Assembly (NCBI GenBank): GCA_022393335.1
Contig: JAJEKB010021185.1
Location: forward strand, 62,001-126,000
Source of the DNA: Macrotrachela quadricornifera
Lineage: Eukaryota; Rotifera; Eurotatoria; Philodinida; Philodinidae
Direction: 5' to 3'
DNA: 64,000 nucleotides
This document shows positions 23,801-32,664 of this stretch, one piece after another; position 1 is the first letter of the stretch; each line of letters starts with the position of its first letter. Under the pieces are notes generated by a model. That model saw nothing but the letters and a program-made list of their open reading frames with translations, ran no database searches and was not told the DNA's origin. Both the position numbers and the translations under genes were made by a program.

Positions 23801-24154
23801 ACTCTTTTGCTCCGTTGAAATCTGTTGGAACTGTAACTCGCGTTGTTCCAATTTACTTTCGAGTTCTATTCTCTTGCGGAATTGTTTCTCATCATCTTCG
23901 GCTGGCACATAATTTAGTCCATCTAATAAACCGAAGGTACCGTCATTTAGTTCAATCCAAAATTTGTTTGAGAATGAGTCATTGTAATCCATCAATCGTT
24001 GTAATTGTCGACAGAACAATAAAGTCCACTCATTTCTTGGTAAATTCGGATCAAGAAGTCGATTACGAAGATCGCGAGTGCTGAGCCATTGCGTCCTTTT
24101 CTGACCTAAAATCTGCTTGGGTGGCGAATCCAATATTTTATTGTTGGAGTCCAT
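17849..24154 (-). CDS. Giant intronless NACHT-domain STAND ATPase (2101 aa)
   Basis: A single open frame starts at ATG 24152-24154. NTPase motifs are clear: Walker A GDPGSAKTT (residues 250-258), Walker B ALILLDGLDE (343-352) with the DGLDE typical of NACHT proteins, and a sensor-like IIITSR (411-416). Residues 1-235 are charged and helical, with a coiled-coil-like stretch near 95-145. Residues from about 450 to 2101 are leucine-rich and look entirely alpha-helical, possibly HEAT/ARM-like, with no LRR, WD40 or ankyrin signature. STAND ATPases of this kind oligomerise after ligand sensing by the C-terminal region and act in immunity or cell death. That role is family knowledge; neither the trigger nor an effector domain is visible here. 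A 6.3-kb gene without introns, beside spliced genes, suggests a retrocopy or horizontal origin. A minus-strand AATAAA lies at 17766-17771. Confidence 0.88.
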   Translation of the reverse strand: MDSNNKILDSPPKQILGQKRTQWLSTRDLRNRLLDPNLPRNEWTLLFCRQLQRLMDYNDSFSNKFWIELNDGTFGLLDGLNYVPAEDDEKQFRKRIELESKLEQRELQFQQISTEQKSLHQLFCEQKKFFEEYLQKCISLHSKIPLHDLIENINDFLYAVYGVTQSSLSSKSQKRLKEKLKYIAITPVSLGNSLRSLDSLFATYNTSYEKVNNDLLNFQPSLKQIETNGSGTFETIGNALRHNRWIVMLGDPGSAKTTLLRWITCISAEATLRGNIVAVLEEKSTILVRIPILIRIGEFAVWIGQHPTKTLMDYIGEHTWFSERYCHNEGSNVFKELICHGHALILLDGLDEIPEIGQKGKIIDLVKKFIDEYVRAPDFISAFDYRIYSSSSFYKNAIETQPPYKSCGNQIIITSRITGYQLNPLNGPFIQHYSLLFKDYQEVQKFVKKWMLQVERVIHGNLLNEGIKLDEKIIEILSDKRNNAVAALFKNMSSLLMPNPFLLSLLCTSIYQSVNEFHPKSRMEVYDHTVQTAMRLWRNQEPTISESVLTSLLINLATYLHLNSPSGLIDAFDMKRLCCFTLNQHGFLNNRVKLHEYVNKLIPLLQSNVGIATERGLQVFGFSHLLFQEYFVAQSLVRGSSIDDIANRILSFIINPRFRESLLLTVGWISWKWSLDDYEKLCNILNVSTNQYAIPFGTLFFFDAINELQILPSKAVIFMALNNLFNRPSKFLTRIHFIHKLFQLPENFIIEWMQSYLKDDECIYKFCQSFPIERYGNSFKILFPFKSIPPVVCQQLWSLSNVSSFAEFIIDQTLRRTMAFNNISAHIFNTDFSLHILSYKIRSSNIHPLILSIIIAVSGGIDLKNEGLKIKIHFFSSKHWYRESSILASVVKYFDNNEESHLIKIDRLIKQYESVIEQSSPSDTSVDIVDTFTALICLQGLSQPLIFKKYDGYQALPMALERFVRTWFYLKKSCARFQTSSKPQFDTSFIKSEVESIMKVFFSQSNQFDKQCISFSVACAAAWKKLGLWDLSNWLSRDISREKNISRYFRSQPEFIHLISEKKLDEIAKNIHPLEMLQKRPLFLLNFLPQSLQPLYYCTTIVSTNSTDSSLVMFLSHCLTYVEDVNMDDLNSCLAVPTLQLLLKEYMLENYATALFWEKYSHTEFFNQDCKQFLKAMKDHKLFYSFLTDPPKNWETLIIVERERIYEVEKTVQTEKQDVKLFAASISLARLLQAQSRSRKYQARKEININSTESSIVQFAIKNIHDSVLRIIALNIILEMKDPLIFNEEQRDELRYEMIDTLQSLLPRLSLLQSTLLFVRCHNVRRLFPVPFQNMANIIGEKLNKTIEDQHDLVQEAVYIALQQLNNSDLSYYLSEFTKRTSNLSDLLQFNSVVFHRYFTNASSFDSSNSILLSSMYLAELAFDAQILNMYTNNHYNTQVSSLIELRQLWNDSSKNDKIMTYRVATWITNNLQILNKEELRQIIDDLCLCTIIESKAFPVIEKWLQYSVNKNLRFFAQYAAFQLIINGTVIPHLINIVNEMFLTNSESHWKFLVQHMLSSPPVDLKGVRQILIMINQTIRYSSKISDWIDRQEIFDLILNLELEQIILTLHKPPEISAKPFLLMFNMCSNDLQLYLVEHLELFINQRIEIENTIKEEYIAVVIKWSIESSIEYRKVKKKFSIKLYKYILTFLHDNRFPRVQQAIVNALNSLFINVDIYEHHIFILNDAINNLEKMICSWNIYPENVLAGCLLAYGNYLLTLQQYERNKSISNDIKQMLIVLFETSSSEIISIRAVFCLVFLEHSNITFSAVSTWFSNKQYITPEMKYKILIQQSLYELRNKLRMKVENDEIIDHLKTYFTELIETFLIDLYNYLCKKNNSNYLSDPVPNYVKLALQFIKSEHEKFCYAVNRSSFGESELKTQLALHCKNNPEDAQSLLELYANFGALTVELVDMFEWINDEHWKDYLIGLKQVSDRDTVEELFKLLDFETSNIKMKNVLRVLQHLTQMNNISSLEVHQRVSLVINNAMYGDGHDWWSIEDILDLLLNLSCYEQRSSMNYYETFFTKSDIYEEFDREIENLNRESIENRLTFSWNEQTNPIC

Positions 24155-24653
24155 TTTTTATGTGGTTACTTTATCCATAATTCTTCTGACAAGAAATCAT
24201 ATAGTGATAAATTAATAACGTCTAAACTGCTTAAATTGTATTGAGAATAGAAGATGGCATTTATATTAAATGAATGCGATATTGTTAAGATGATACCTAA
24301 TTGTATTTCAACGATCAGTTTTCAACAGTTTTCTTTCGTGGTATACGAAGTACGAATAACTATGATAATGACGTCTAGAAGAGTAACTTTTTTGGATTTT
24401 TTTCTTACATATTCTTTCGTTTTTTCTTGTTTCTATTATTTAAATTGCGCACTTGTTTATAAAGGTAATAAGGAATGATAAAAACTGGTAAAAACCAACA
24501 AAGAAAAAGATAAGAGCATACATGGAGTGGTTACTCATAGAGAAACTATAATCATATAATTGACTTATTGTTTCATTGCTATAAAGGAAAGAAAAACTTG
24601 TCAGTGCAGTCTCTTTGGGGGTAAAATGTGGAACTCATAAACTATTTAGGATA
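24155..24653. other. Probable promoter region of the NACHT gene
   Basis: AT-rich; no core promoter element can be named confidently. Confidence 0.3.
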
Positions 24654-24655
24654 TA

Positions 24656-25612
24656 CACAGTTGGAAATAATATTATTTCTGGGGGTACTGCCTATAATTT
24701 GCAATAGAAGAGATAATGAATTTTATGTTAAAAGAAAGCTCGTCAAAAATGAGGTTTATTGATACTGAATACTAAAGATTATGAAAACTTTTTAATATTG
24801 AACTCAAGAAGCTTTCAGAAATTTTTTGCTTTTTTTGCAGTGGAAAAGCAAGGTGCCAGTAATTCAAAAGTAGAGTAAAATATTTTCTTGGATATTTTTA
24901 CATAGTTCGATAGAGCCTATCCGAGCGCTACAAAAATTTATATACGAATAAATTTTCAAGCACAGTTATTGGGTTAAAACTCACTAAAAACTGTCTAGAA
25001 AATGTACCAAAAACCCGCATTTTTTACAGGTTTTATAAAGGAAAAAGCGATCTTTTTTTATATAAAATCCAGCTGTTATCCATTAATACCCGTATACAAG
25101 ATGTTAAAAACATATTCATTTGACGTAGTTTTTCATGCTGCATCGAATGAGTATATTTTGAAACGCCTGAGAGAATAAAAATAACCAAAAAAACACCAAT
25201 TTTTTGAAAACTCGCGTGTTTTTCTTCCATATGAAAAATATGACTTTTTTTAAGATTTTTTAAGGTTTTTCAAATAGTTTTGTGAATTTTTTATCACAAA
25301 AAAATGACTCAGAAAATTTTTCATAAATACAGTTTTCTAGCGCTCGATGAGTTCTATCGAACCATGTAAAAATATCCAAGAAAAATATTTTACTTCATTT
25401 TTGAATTACTGCCACCTTATTTTTCTATTTCAAAAAAAGAATAAAATTTTTGGAAGTTTTTTAAATTTGATATTAAAAAGTTTTCACAATCCTTAGTATT
25501 TAGGATCAATAAATCTCATTTTTGTCGAGCTTTCTGTTGATATAAAGCTCATTATGTCTTCTATTTGAAATTATAGCGGCATTCACCTAGAATATTATTA
25601 TTTCCAATCGTG
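24656..25612. mobile_element. Tc1/mariner-type foldback MITE with TA duplication
   Basis: The arms of about 310 bp (24656 to about 24965 and about 25290-25612) are inverted copies: CACAGTTGGAAATAAT against reverse complement CACGATTGGAAATAAT, continuing through AGCTCGWCAAAAATGAGRTT, CAGTAATTCAAAA and TGGATATTTTTACATRGTTC. The element is flanked by TA on both sides (24654-24655 and 25613-25614), the target duplication of Tc1/mariner elements. The 957-bp element has no transposase. Confidence 0.85.
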
Positions 25613-25614
25613 TA

Positions 25615-26379
25615 CATTTGTATTATTTTCCTTTTCGATATTTTTCCGTTTCAGTATTTTTTCTCTCTGCTTTTTTTCCATCCATTTAAGTAAATGTGCC
25701 ACCCTATTTCTGATTATCAATTAATTAATAGAATATTCAACTATTCAGAAAATTGAGAGTTAAATGCAATTTCTACACAGTTTTCCATCATAATCATAGA
25801 AATTAAAAAATAAAAAGAAAGATTTTATTTCTTGAAGGATATCATCATTGTGATATGAACGAGATTAGATAATTTCAAAAAAAGACCGAAACATTGGACT
25901 TTATTCATACTTTATTCATTTGGTTCAAAATATTTCTTTTTTTTTATAAAGGAAAATTTATTTTAGATGCATTTCTTTACTCGTTTCATCATCCTTCACG
26001 GCTCTATTCAAATATCAATAACAATCGAATCAAGTCAATTCAATTCAATATAACTCAAAGTAAGTTCTTTTATTCCTTTTTCTTTGATTTTTTTCCTTTT
26101 AGATAATATGTGTTTAAAGACAATGTATATCCAGTTTATGTTTCAAAGTGATTTTTACTTAAGTACTACGAAGAAATTCTCTTAACAAGCAAAATGCAAA
26201 CATGTGCGTCAAGCCTCTTATATATGTACGTATGTACATGTATTGCTTAACCGTTGGCTATGCCCATTGTGTTTCAATTATTACAGACAGTTTCTCTGTA
26301 CGCGCGCGAGAAAGAGTAAAATCAAAAACAGGGAATTCAGGTAAGTGAAAACGATTTCCTTTATTTACCAAATAACACG
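25615..26379. other. AT-rich spacer with a polyadenylation signal
   Basis: Minus-strand AATAAA at 26360-26365 lies 15-20 nt beyond the second stop codon (26380-26382) of the ART-TPR reading frame. Nothing else recognised. Confidence 0.45.
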
Positions 26380-26484
26380 TCACAATTTCTTTCTTAAAAA
26401 CTCTATACTCTCTCGCATACTTTTACAATTACGATGATTTCGAGGTAATGAGCCTTGAAGAATGTTAAGAGCACATTCATACAA
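26380..26484 (-). pseudogene. C-terminal TPR extension behind a premature TGA
   Basis: In the same frame as the ART-TPR protein, directly after its TGA, 34 sense codons complete the last TPR (YECALNILQGSLPRNH, then a charged REFI-like helix and RKKL) before TGA at 26380-26382. AATAAA follows at 26360-26365. The natural end of the family's TPR block appears to be here rather than at 26485. Confidence 0.7.
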
Positions 26485-27660
26485 TCAGAGTGCTTCAGAG
26501 TAATTGTTCATACTCCTATGCACTTCAGCGATGTTCTTGTAGGAAGTAACCAAATCAGGATGATTTGCAGGAAGAGTTTTTTGACGAATTTCAAGTGCTT
26601 TTTCGTAAAACGATAGTGCTTTAGAATACTCTCCCATCTTGTCATAGGCCAAACCGGTGTTGTTGTAAGAAGTAGCCAAATCAGGATGATTTGCAGGAAG
26701 AGTTTTTTGACGAATTTCAAGTGCTTTTTCGTAAAACGAAAGTGCTTTAAAATACTCTCCCATCTTGTCATATACCAAACCAGTGTTGTTGTAGGAAGTA
26801 GCCACATCAGGATGATTTTCAGGTAGAGATTTTCGATAGATTTCAAGTGATTTTTCGTAAAACGAAAGTGCTTTAGAATACTCTTCCATGTTGTCATATG
26901 TCAAACCGATGTTGTTGTAGGATTGAGCGAAATCAGGATGATTTGCAGGAAGAGTTTTTTGACGACTTTCAAGTGCTTTTTCGTAAATCGAAAGTGCTTT
27001 AGAATACTCTCCCATGTTGTGATACACCAAACCGATGTTATTGTAGGAAGTAGCCAAATCAGGATGGTTTTCAGAAAGAGTTTTTTGATAGATTTCAAGT
27101 GCTTTTTCATAAAACGAAACTGCTTTAGAATACTCTCCCATCTGATCATACACCGAACCGATGTTGTTGTAGGATTGAGCCAAATTAGGATGATTTGTAG
27201 GAAGAGTTTTTTGACAAATTTCAAGTGCTTTTTCGTAAAACGAAAGTGCTTTAGAATACTCTCCCATGTTGTGATACACCAAACCGATGTTATTGTAGGA
27301 TTCAGTCAAATCAGGATGATTTTCAGGAAGAGTTTCTTGATAGATTTCAAGTGATTTTTCGTAAAACGAAACTGCTTTCGAATACTCTCCCATCTGGTCA
27401 TACACCGAACCAATGTTGTTGTAGGATTGAGCCAAATCAGGATGATATGTAGGAAGAGTTTTTTGACGAATATCAAGTGCTTTTTCGTAAATCGAAAGTG
27501 CTTTCGAATACTCTCCCATGTTGTCATACACCGAGCCGATGTGGTTGTAGGAAGTAGCCAATGAAGATTGATTTGCAGGAAGAGTTTCTTGATAGATTTC
27601 AAGTGCTTTTTCATGGTAGCAGATGGCCTTTTCATAATGACCTTGGTTATTTTTAACATA
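26485..27660 (-). repeat. 126-bp coding tandem repeats (TPRs)
   Basis: Nine full units plus a partial one, period 126 bp, with high nucleotide identity. Units alternate between VYDQMGEYSKAVSFYEK and VYHNMGEYSKALS versions, so repeats 3-4 and 5-6 form a 252-bp higher-order unit: expansion by unequal exchange or slippage. Confidence 0.9.
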
Positions 27661-29073
27661 TCCAAGTTGATTATAATATAGTGCTTTATCACTCTTATTG
27701 GATGTTTGTTCAAGTAATAATGTGTAGAGTTCTTTCGCTTTATCCAACTGTTTTAGGTGGACTAACAGACTACCTATTCGTTCCCATCCTGTCCCATCAG
27801 CACTTTCTTGTATATGTTTGGTGAGTGTTCGAAGTTGTTGATCATCATCTGATGTTAGTGTAAGTTCCACTTGATAAAGTGGATTGGTGTTGTCTATTTG
27901 TGTAATTCGACCAATACGAAAGACAGTGTGCATAGAGAAAAGAATTTCTTCTTCGGTCTTGAAATAACTAAATTTTTGAATGGCTGCGAAAGGAGAGGAC
28001 GAAACAGAAGGATCAATAGACATTTGAAAGAGAATGCCGACCATATCAGTTTTTGTTAACGCACTTTTTGCAAATTCCAGTGAAACTTCTCTTTTTGTAC
28101 TGGTAGAGAGGAAATTGTTAAACGACATTAGACCACCTTTTGTTTTTGAAAGTGTTTCAAAATCTTCAGTCGATAAACCTTGTCCTCGATAAACTGTAAA
28201 TGGGTTTCCTTTGTAAGAAGTAATGTGTTGTTGATATAATTGTTCAACTTGTTGATGAAGATCACGTATAAAGAACCCCATATTAATAATAGTGTCAGCT
28301 TCTAATGTTCGAAGTGCTCGATTTAACATTTTATACGTGAAACATTCACGTGTATACCAGTAAATGGCCAATTGTGGACCATATTCATGTTCAAATTCAT
28401 TTATAATTTCCAATTCAATCATATTACCATCATAAAGTTTACGACAGTAATTTCCTAAATCCGTAATGGATTGTCTGCCATGGTCCATATTAAAGAGAAT
28501 ATCCTTGAATATTTGTGTATACATAAAATTGGGCTCCAGTTGATTCAAATCTTCCTTGGAAGTTCCTTCATTCACAGTAACAAAACTTACCGGAATGGAA
28601 TCTTGTTCACATTGTTTTACCGCCATTTGAAGTGCTTCGCAAATGGGTGTAATTGTTGTATATACGCCCTTAATTTTCTCCCATTGTTTTACCCATTGTT
28701 CATGGTGGCATTTATTGCCACAGAAAACATAAATGGCATATAATTGTGACATACCATGAATATTAGGGAGTAGATGTTGACCTAATGATTCCGATGTAAT
28801 GATGAATACTTTCTCTTTATCAATATTGTTGAGAAACTGGATACATTGTTCTGGATCAGTAAAAATATTCACCTGGTTAACAATACCTCTCAATTGTGCC
28901 AATGTGTTTTGTGAATCTATATTTGATTCATCGATATTGGCATCGATCCAAATTAACAAATAATTTTGGACAATCCGTCCAGTTGTATTGATAGTATTGA
29001 CGGCTGCTGTTGCAGTTGTGACAGGAAGCATTGATGATGTGGAAGTTTTATGTTTTGATTTTTTTACATCCAT
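26485..29073 (-). CDS. ADP-ribosyltransferase fused to kinesin-light-chain-like TPR array (862 aa)
   Basis: Intronless, ATG at 29071-29073. Residues 37-155 form an alpha/beta domain (LLIWIDANID, VFIITSESLG, LYAIYVFCGN) that looks Rossmann-like or receiver-like. Residues 185-405 are an arginine-type ART domain with the R-S-E pattern: Arg in VYRGQG (R296), FLSTSTK (321-327) and TEEEIL (374-376 EEE, the ExE pair). From about 430 on come TPRs: one divergent repeat, nine full 42-residue repeats of the GxVYxxMGEYSKALSFYEKA type and a tenth cut by the stop. R-S-ExE enzymes transfer ADP-ribose from NAD to arginine; TPRs bind partner proteins. The substrate is unknown. The stop at 26485-26487 is a TGA followed by 34 in-frame codons (YECALNILQGSLP..., ending at 26380) that match the missing end of the last TPR, so this allele seems recently truncated or is read through. 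Confidence 0.9.
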   Translation of the reverse strand: MDVKKSKHKTSTSSMLPVTTATAAVNTINTTGRIVQNYLLIWIDANIDESNIDSQNTLAQLRGIVNQVNIFTDPEQCIQFLNNIDKEKVFIITSESLGQHLLPNIHGMSQLYAIYVFCGNKCHHEQWVKQWEKIKGVYTTITPICEALQMAVKQCEQDSIPVSFVTVNEGTSKEDLNQLEPNFMYTQIFKDILFNMDHGRQSITDLGNYCRKLYDGNMIELEIINEFEHEYGPQLAIYWYTRECFTYKMLNRALRTLEADTIINMGFFIRDLHQQVEQLYQQHITSYKGNPFTVYRGQGLSTEDFETLSKTKGGLMSFNNFLSTSTKREVSLEFAKSALTKTDMVGILFQMSIDPSVSSSPFAAIQKFSYFKTEEEILFSMHTVFRIGRITQIDNTNPLYQVELTLTSDDDQQLRTLTKHIQESADGTGWERIGSLLVHLKQLDKAKELYTLLLEQTSNKSDKALYYNQLGYVKNNQGHYEKAICYHEKALEIYQETLPANQSSLATSYNHIGSVYDNMGEYSKALSIYEKALDIRQKTLPTYHPDLAQSYNNIGSVYDQMGEYSKAVSFYEKSLEIYQETLPENHPDLTESYNNIGLVYHNMGEYSKALSFYEKALEICQKTLPTNHPNLAQSYNNIGSVYDQMGEYSKAVSFYEKALEIYQKTLSENHPDLATSYNNIGLVYHNMGEYSKALSIYEKALESRQKTLPANHPDFAQSYNNIGLTYDNMEEYSKALSFYEKSLEIYRKSLPENHPDVATSYNNTGLVYDKMGEYFKALSFYEKALEIRQKTLPANHPDLATSYNNTGLAYDKMGEYSKALSFYEKALEIRQKTLPANHPDLVTSYKNIAEVHRSMNNYSEAL

Positions 29074-29899
29074 GTTGTTCTATGTGATCACGTGGTTGCA
29101 AATGTAATATTTTGTAAAACTAATTGTGTTTTTAGGCTGAAAGAGAAATCATGTCATCTTTTTATACAGATAGTGATTACTGCTCGATTATTTTTACTAC
29201 TCAAAATATTCATCTTTTTTTGATACTCAAGTGCGAACTTCATCTAGTTTCTATTGATAATAATGAGGAAAATATCACAAGACAGATAAAGAGAAAAAAA
29301 TGGACAGTGGCAACGTTTGAGAATATGAACAAAAAACATAATAACATATCTTCTTGTGTAGTTTTGCTTTCCTACTTTCTCAGTAATTTTGTCTACGAAA
29401 TTATTGTAGTATCAAAGCATGAGCTTCATTTTGTCCTCGAATGAATTTAGAAAGAACTAGCTATGTAATCGGTAGTGATAACTAATTGATCAACTTCAAT
29501 AAATCGGTTAGTTATATATTTACTCTATTTTCTTTGCCATCTTTGCTTGAGACATTCACTAAATTCGAATGGCTAGACTTGTAATAAAAAGCAATGAATA
29601 TAATACATCCTTCAACAAAAGTTTTTTCCCTTATCCTTTCCATTTTTTTACACTGTAATATTTTCTATGAAATTTATTATCAAATAGTGGTATTGTTTAG
29701 GTGTTTTTATTTTCATATAATGCATAATGATCAGTTGCTTTGAATGAGCACTATATACATTATTTCATACTATCAACTAATATATCAGCTAAATCAATTG
29801 ACAGATTGTTCCATATTGTTTTTATTTCTTGTTCAAATATTTGTTTTCCTTATTACATCTTTCACAGTAGAAAGAAGGTTATTTCCATAGACATCACAC
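29074..29899. other. Upstream region of ART-TPR gene
   Basis: AT-rich; the ORF at 29151-29444 has no recognisable domain and is probably spurious. Confidence 0.35.
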
Positions 29900-30290
29900 A
29901 TTAAACAACTCATTAAAATCTGAACAAAGATAATGAGTAGGCGAAAACCGTTTCTTGAAAGACACCTCTATACATATAACTTTGGAGGATGCTTAGCTGT
30001 ACGAAGACCTATAGTTATACTTGGAAACCACTAAACTTTTCTTCTGCGGTTGCCTAGTTTATAAGTCTTCTCCTCAGTAAGAATCACATTGTTTTAGTCA
30101 TAATGGCTATGTCTTTGTACCCATAAGAGTCGCTTCTCGCGATGAAGTGCTTTGAATGAGAGATTGTTAAAAGAAGATCCATAATTTCTACCGCATTGAT
30201 TTGTAAGATTGTAGCACACACTTTTCCTATTTGCTTTATGAACAGAGTGTGCAAACGCTAATTCGTTTCTTTGACATCCTTCTAGCATGT
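29900..30290 (-). pseudogene. Tc1/mariner transposase relic
   Basis: On the minus strand the frame reads FKALHREKRLLWVQRH, then a stop, NNVILTEEKTYKLGN, RRRKV, and further on RTAKHPPKLYV, a stop, and RCLSRNGFRLLIIF. These match the order of Tc1 motifs: K-x-R-L-x-W, the W-K-N-V-I-F-T-D-E-S block with the second catalytic Asp (here NVILTEE) and A-K-H-P-P-K-V-W-G-C-I-S. Several stops and a changed catalytic region show it is dead. Confidence 0.65.
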
Positions 30291-31232
30291 CTCGAATTAT
30301 GGGACGAGAAAATTATGTTTCGTCCCACCTCTTCATTCCAAATTCCAGTTGTATTAGTTTGTTACGATCTCCCGGTAAAAGAGAAAAATAAAATATTTAG
30401 AATGAAGTTCCGAATGACAAAATTCAATTAAAAAAGCAGGATGTTCATAAATAAGTTAAAGTTTACTCATTGTTGAGAGGATAGGAAGTGATATGCTAGT
30501 CCTCCAGTCATTCTTATCACTACAACAATTGATAAAAAGTCACTATGTTCGTAACGGTCTCCTGACAAATTCTTTCATGGACTTCCTGCAATGTCGATTC
30601 AAACCTTCTAACGACATCCATTGCTGTTCGTTACGATATCCAGGGCTACATTAGGAATAACAAGGAGTATCCTATTCCAAATATCTATTTAGACCATGGG
30701 ATTTCTCTTGCTTTTTGTTTTACAATCTTCTGTACACACACATTTCCGAACATCCGTAATAATTATTTAAAAAGTAGAGTTCATTTACGAACTCCAGCGA
30801 AAAATCTTTAAAAACAAAATTCACTTACGAACACCAGGATACGTTGTCAGATGTGCGTGAAGAGTGGGACGAAATGTAATTTACCCCATGGAACAGCATG
30901 CTTAGTAATCACGAAAGCGCGAAAGCAGTGTACACTCTCATCATAACATATACAAATTTTCGATATCTTAGCTATGACAAATAGATAACAGTATTTGTTG
31001 ATTTGATAATCTAATATTCAAAGAAAAGATATCTGTAAAATATGTGAACACACCTCAAGGAGAGATAACTTAGATTTGCGTATAACGATCGATAGAACTG
31101 AGTGATTTATGCTCATGAACATCCATCAACACTGCTATTGAATTGCTTACTAAAGAGAATTCTGATGTTTTGTACCTACGAACACCGGCTATTGTCAGGT
31201 ATCTCCAGTAGTGTAGAAATAGCTAATTCGTT
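30291..31232. other. Spacer with weak repeats
   Basis: No gene. GTGGGACGAAA-type words occur inverted near 30305-30330 and 30866-30885, and a TTACGAACNCCAG word repeats near 30788 and 30825. They may be remnants of the Tc1 element's ends. Confidence 0.35.
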
Positions 31233-31886
31233 TCAAGTATTAAAATTTTACTCGAGTTTCAAACTTTTAATAGACGAGTATTCGACTATTCAGCTATTCA
31301 ACTATTGAAAATTTTAATACTCCAATACCGTAAGATTTCATCCATCTTCAAGAAAGATTACGCCATCACAATCACATTGCTCCATGGAATTTGGTTCTCC
31401 TCTCTCAGAAAACTTATGCGCACATCATTATCAGATTGTCGAATTACTCAGCACGTCAGATGACTGTCCTCTTACCTCTTTTATGTTCACCGAGGTTCCG
31501 TGTCCCTTACGACCTCTTAAGCCCTCACCCTGACTCAACGCTATGGAGTTTGACGAGCCCTCTCTCAAAGCCTTTCACCCTCAGCTTCAGTCTCACTTGC
31601 AGCTCGCGAAGTTAGTTCGCCTCAAAATAGTTGTCCCTCACCCTGCTCTAGTCCGGTGAGATTTCCCACTAGCTCCTTCAATGGGTCTCTCTCACCCTTG
31701 CCTGGTTCGACGATATTAGGGCACCCTCACCTGATGCTGCGTGGTTTCGCCTGCTAGTCCCTTAAAACTGTCAGTAGTTACATAGTTGAAAACTTGAGTA
31801 CTCAAGTATTAAAGTATTAATAGTTGGATAGTCGAATAGTTGACTATTCAGGTATTCTAGTATTAAAATTTTTAATATTCGAGTAG
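31233..31886. repeat. AT-rich inverted arms enclosing a GC-rich core
   Basis: Arms at 31233-31330 and about 31785-31886 are inverted and made of ATTCAACTATTCGACTATTC-like words and AATATTAAAAATTTTAATAC-like words. The core (about 31335-31780) is markedly richer in C and G and carries repeated CCCTCACCCT-type words (near 31525, 31575, 31635, 31685, 31720). No convincing ORF or RNA fold was recognised. It is likely a non-autonomous element, class unknown. Confidence 0.55.
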
Positions 31887-32664
31887 AGTGTTCAAGTTCT
31901 ATATGTATGCAAATTTGATATTACAGTTTTGATGTTGACGATAATTATTAGTGTGAGTAAATATCAAGCGAACATCATGCATTATAGATAATATAGTGAT
32001 AGAAGTAGTTACCGTTAGAATATTGTTTGTAAATGATTGCAGTCGGAGAGATATGGTAGGATGTACTGCTCGTGAATCTAAACAAAAACGAACAACTAAA
32101 TAAAAGTATGAAGAGCATACATTTTTATTTCTCTTCTATTGCAGTGAGCACTGATGCATGATAAATAGAAAAAGATACACATGTTGCCTATCTTTCGTCA
32201 AACAAAAAAATAGCAAGCGGTGATAGAATAAGTCATTATTCATCCAATTCCTTTTCGTCCTGCACATGATAAACGTTGCATTGTAATTAACGTGCGAAGG
32301 CAAGAGAACGAAAATACATAAATACCAAAGAGAGCAGTCTATAGTAGCAGTAGCAGTTTTTCTTTCACATTCTAACAAGGAGGAAACAGCAGACTTGAAG
32401 TAGAAGAGTACAATAAAATACAAAAGTAGTATAAAGTACTTCAAAGTAGCTCAAAATACTTTTAAATTACGTCAAAGTACTTTAAAGTATGAGGAAGTAC
32501 TTAAAATTATGTCTAAGCACTCCAAAGTGTTCCGTTTTGGAAAATTTTTTACAGAAACAGAACAATTTCTTTCTATTATGGGAACTATTTCCATAACTGA
32601 ACAATTTTTTTCCATTTTTGAAACTTAAAGTCGTTGAAGTTACCCAAAGCACTTCAAGTGGCTG
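31887..32664. other. Spacer with degenerate AAAGTACTT repeats
   Basis: From about 32390 to 32530 short words around AAAGTACTTCAAAGTAGCTC repeat degenerately. Similar words occur beyond the right end of the next element (33972-34022), so that element may have inserted into this array. Confidence 0.45.

Noticed and set aside
26508..27713. Several 107-143 aa frames on both strands within the TPR region
   Set aside because: Shadow frames of the 126-bp repeats of the ART-TPR gene.
31391..31615. 74-aa frame in the GC-rich core as a gene
   Set aside because: Composition follows the Pro/Ser/Leu bias of the CACCCTC-rich DNA; no domain or splice context.
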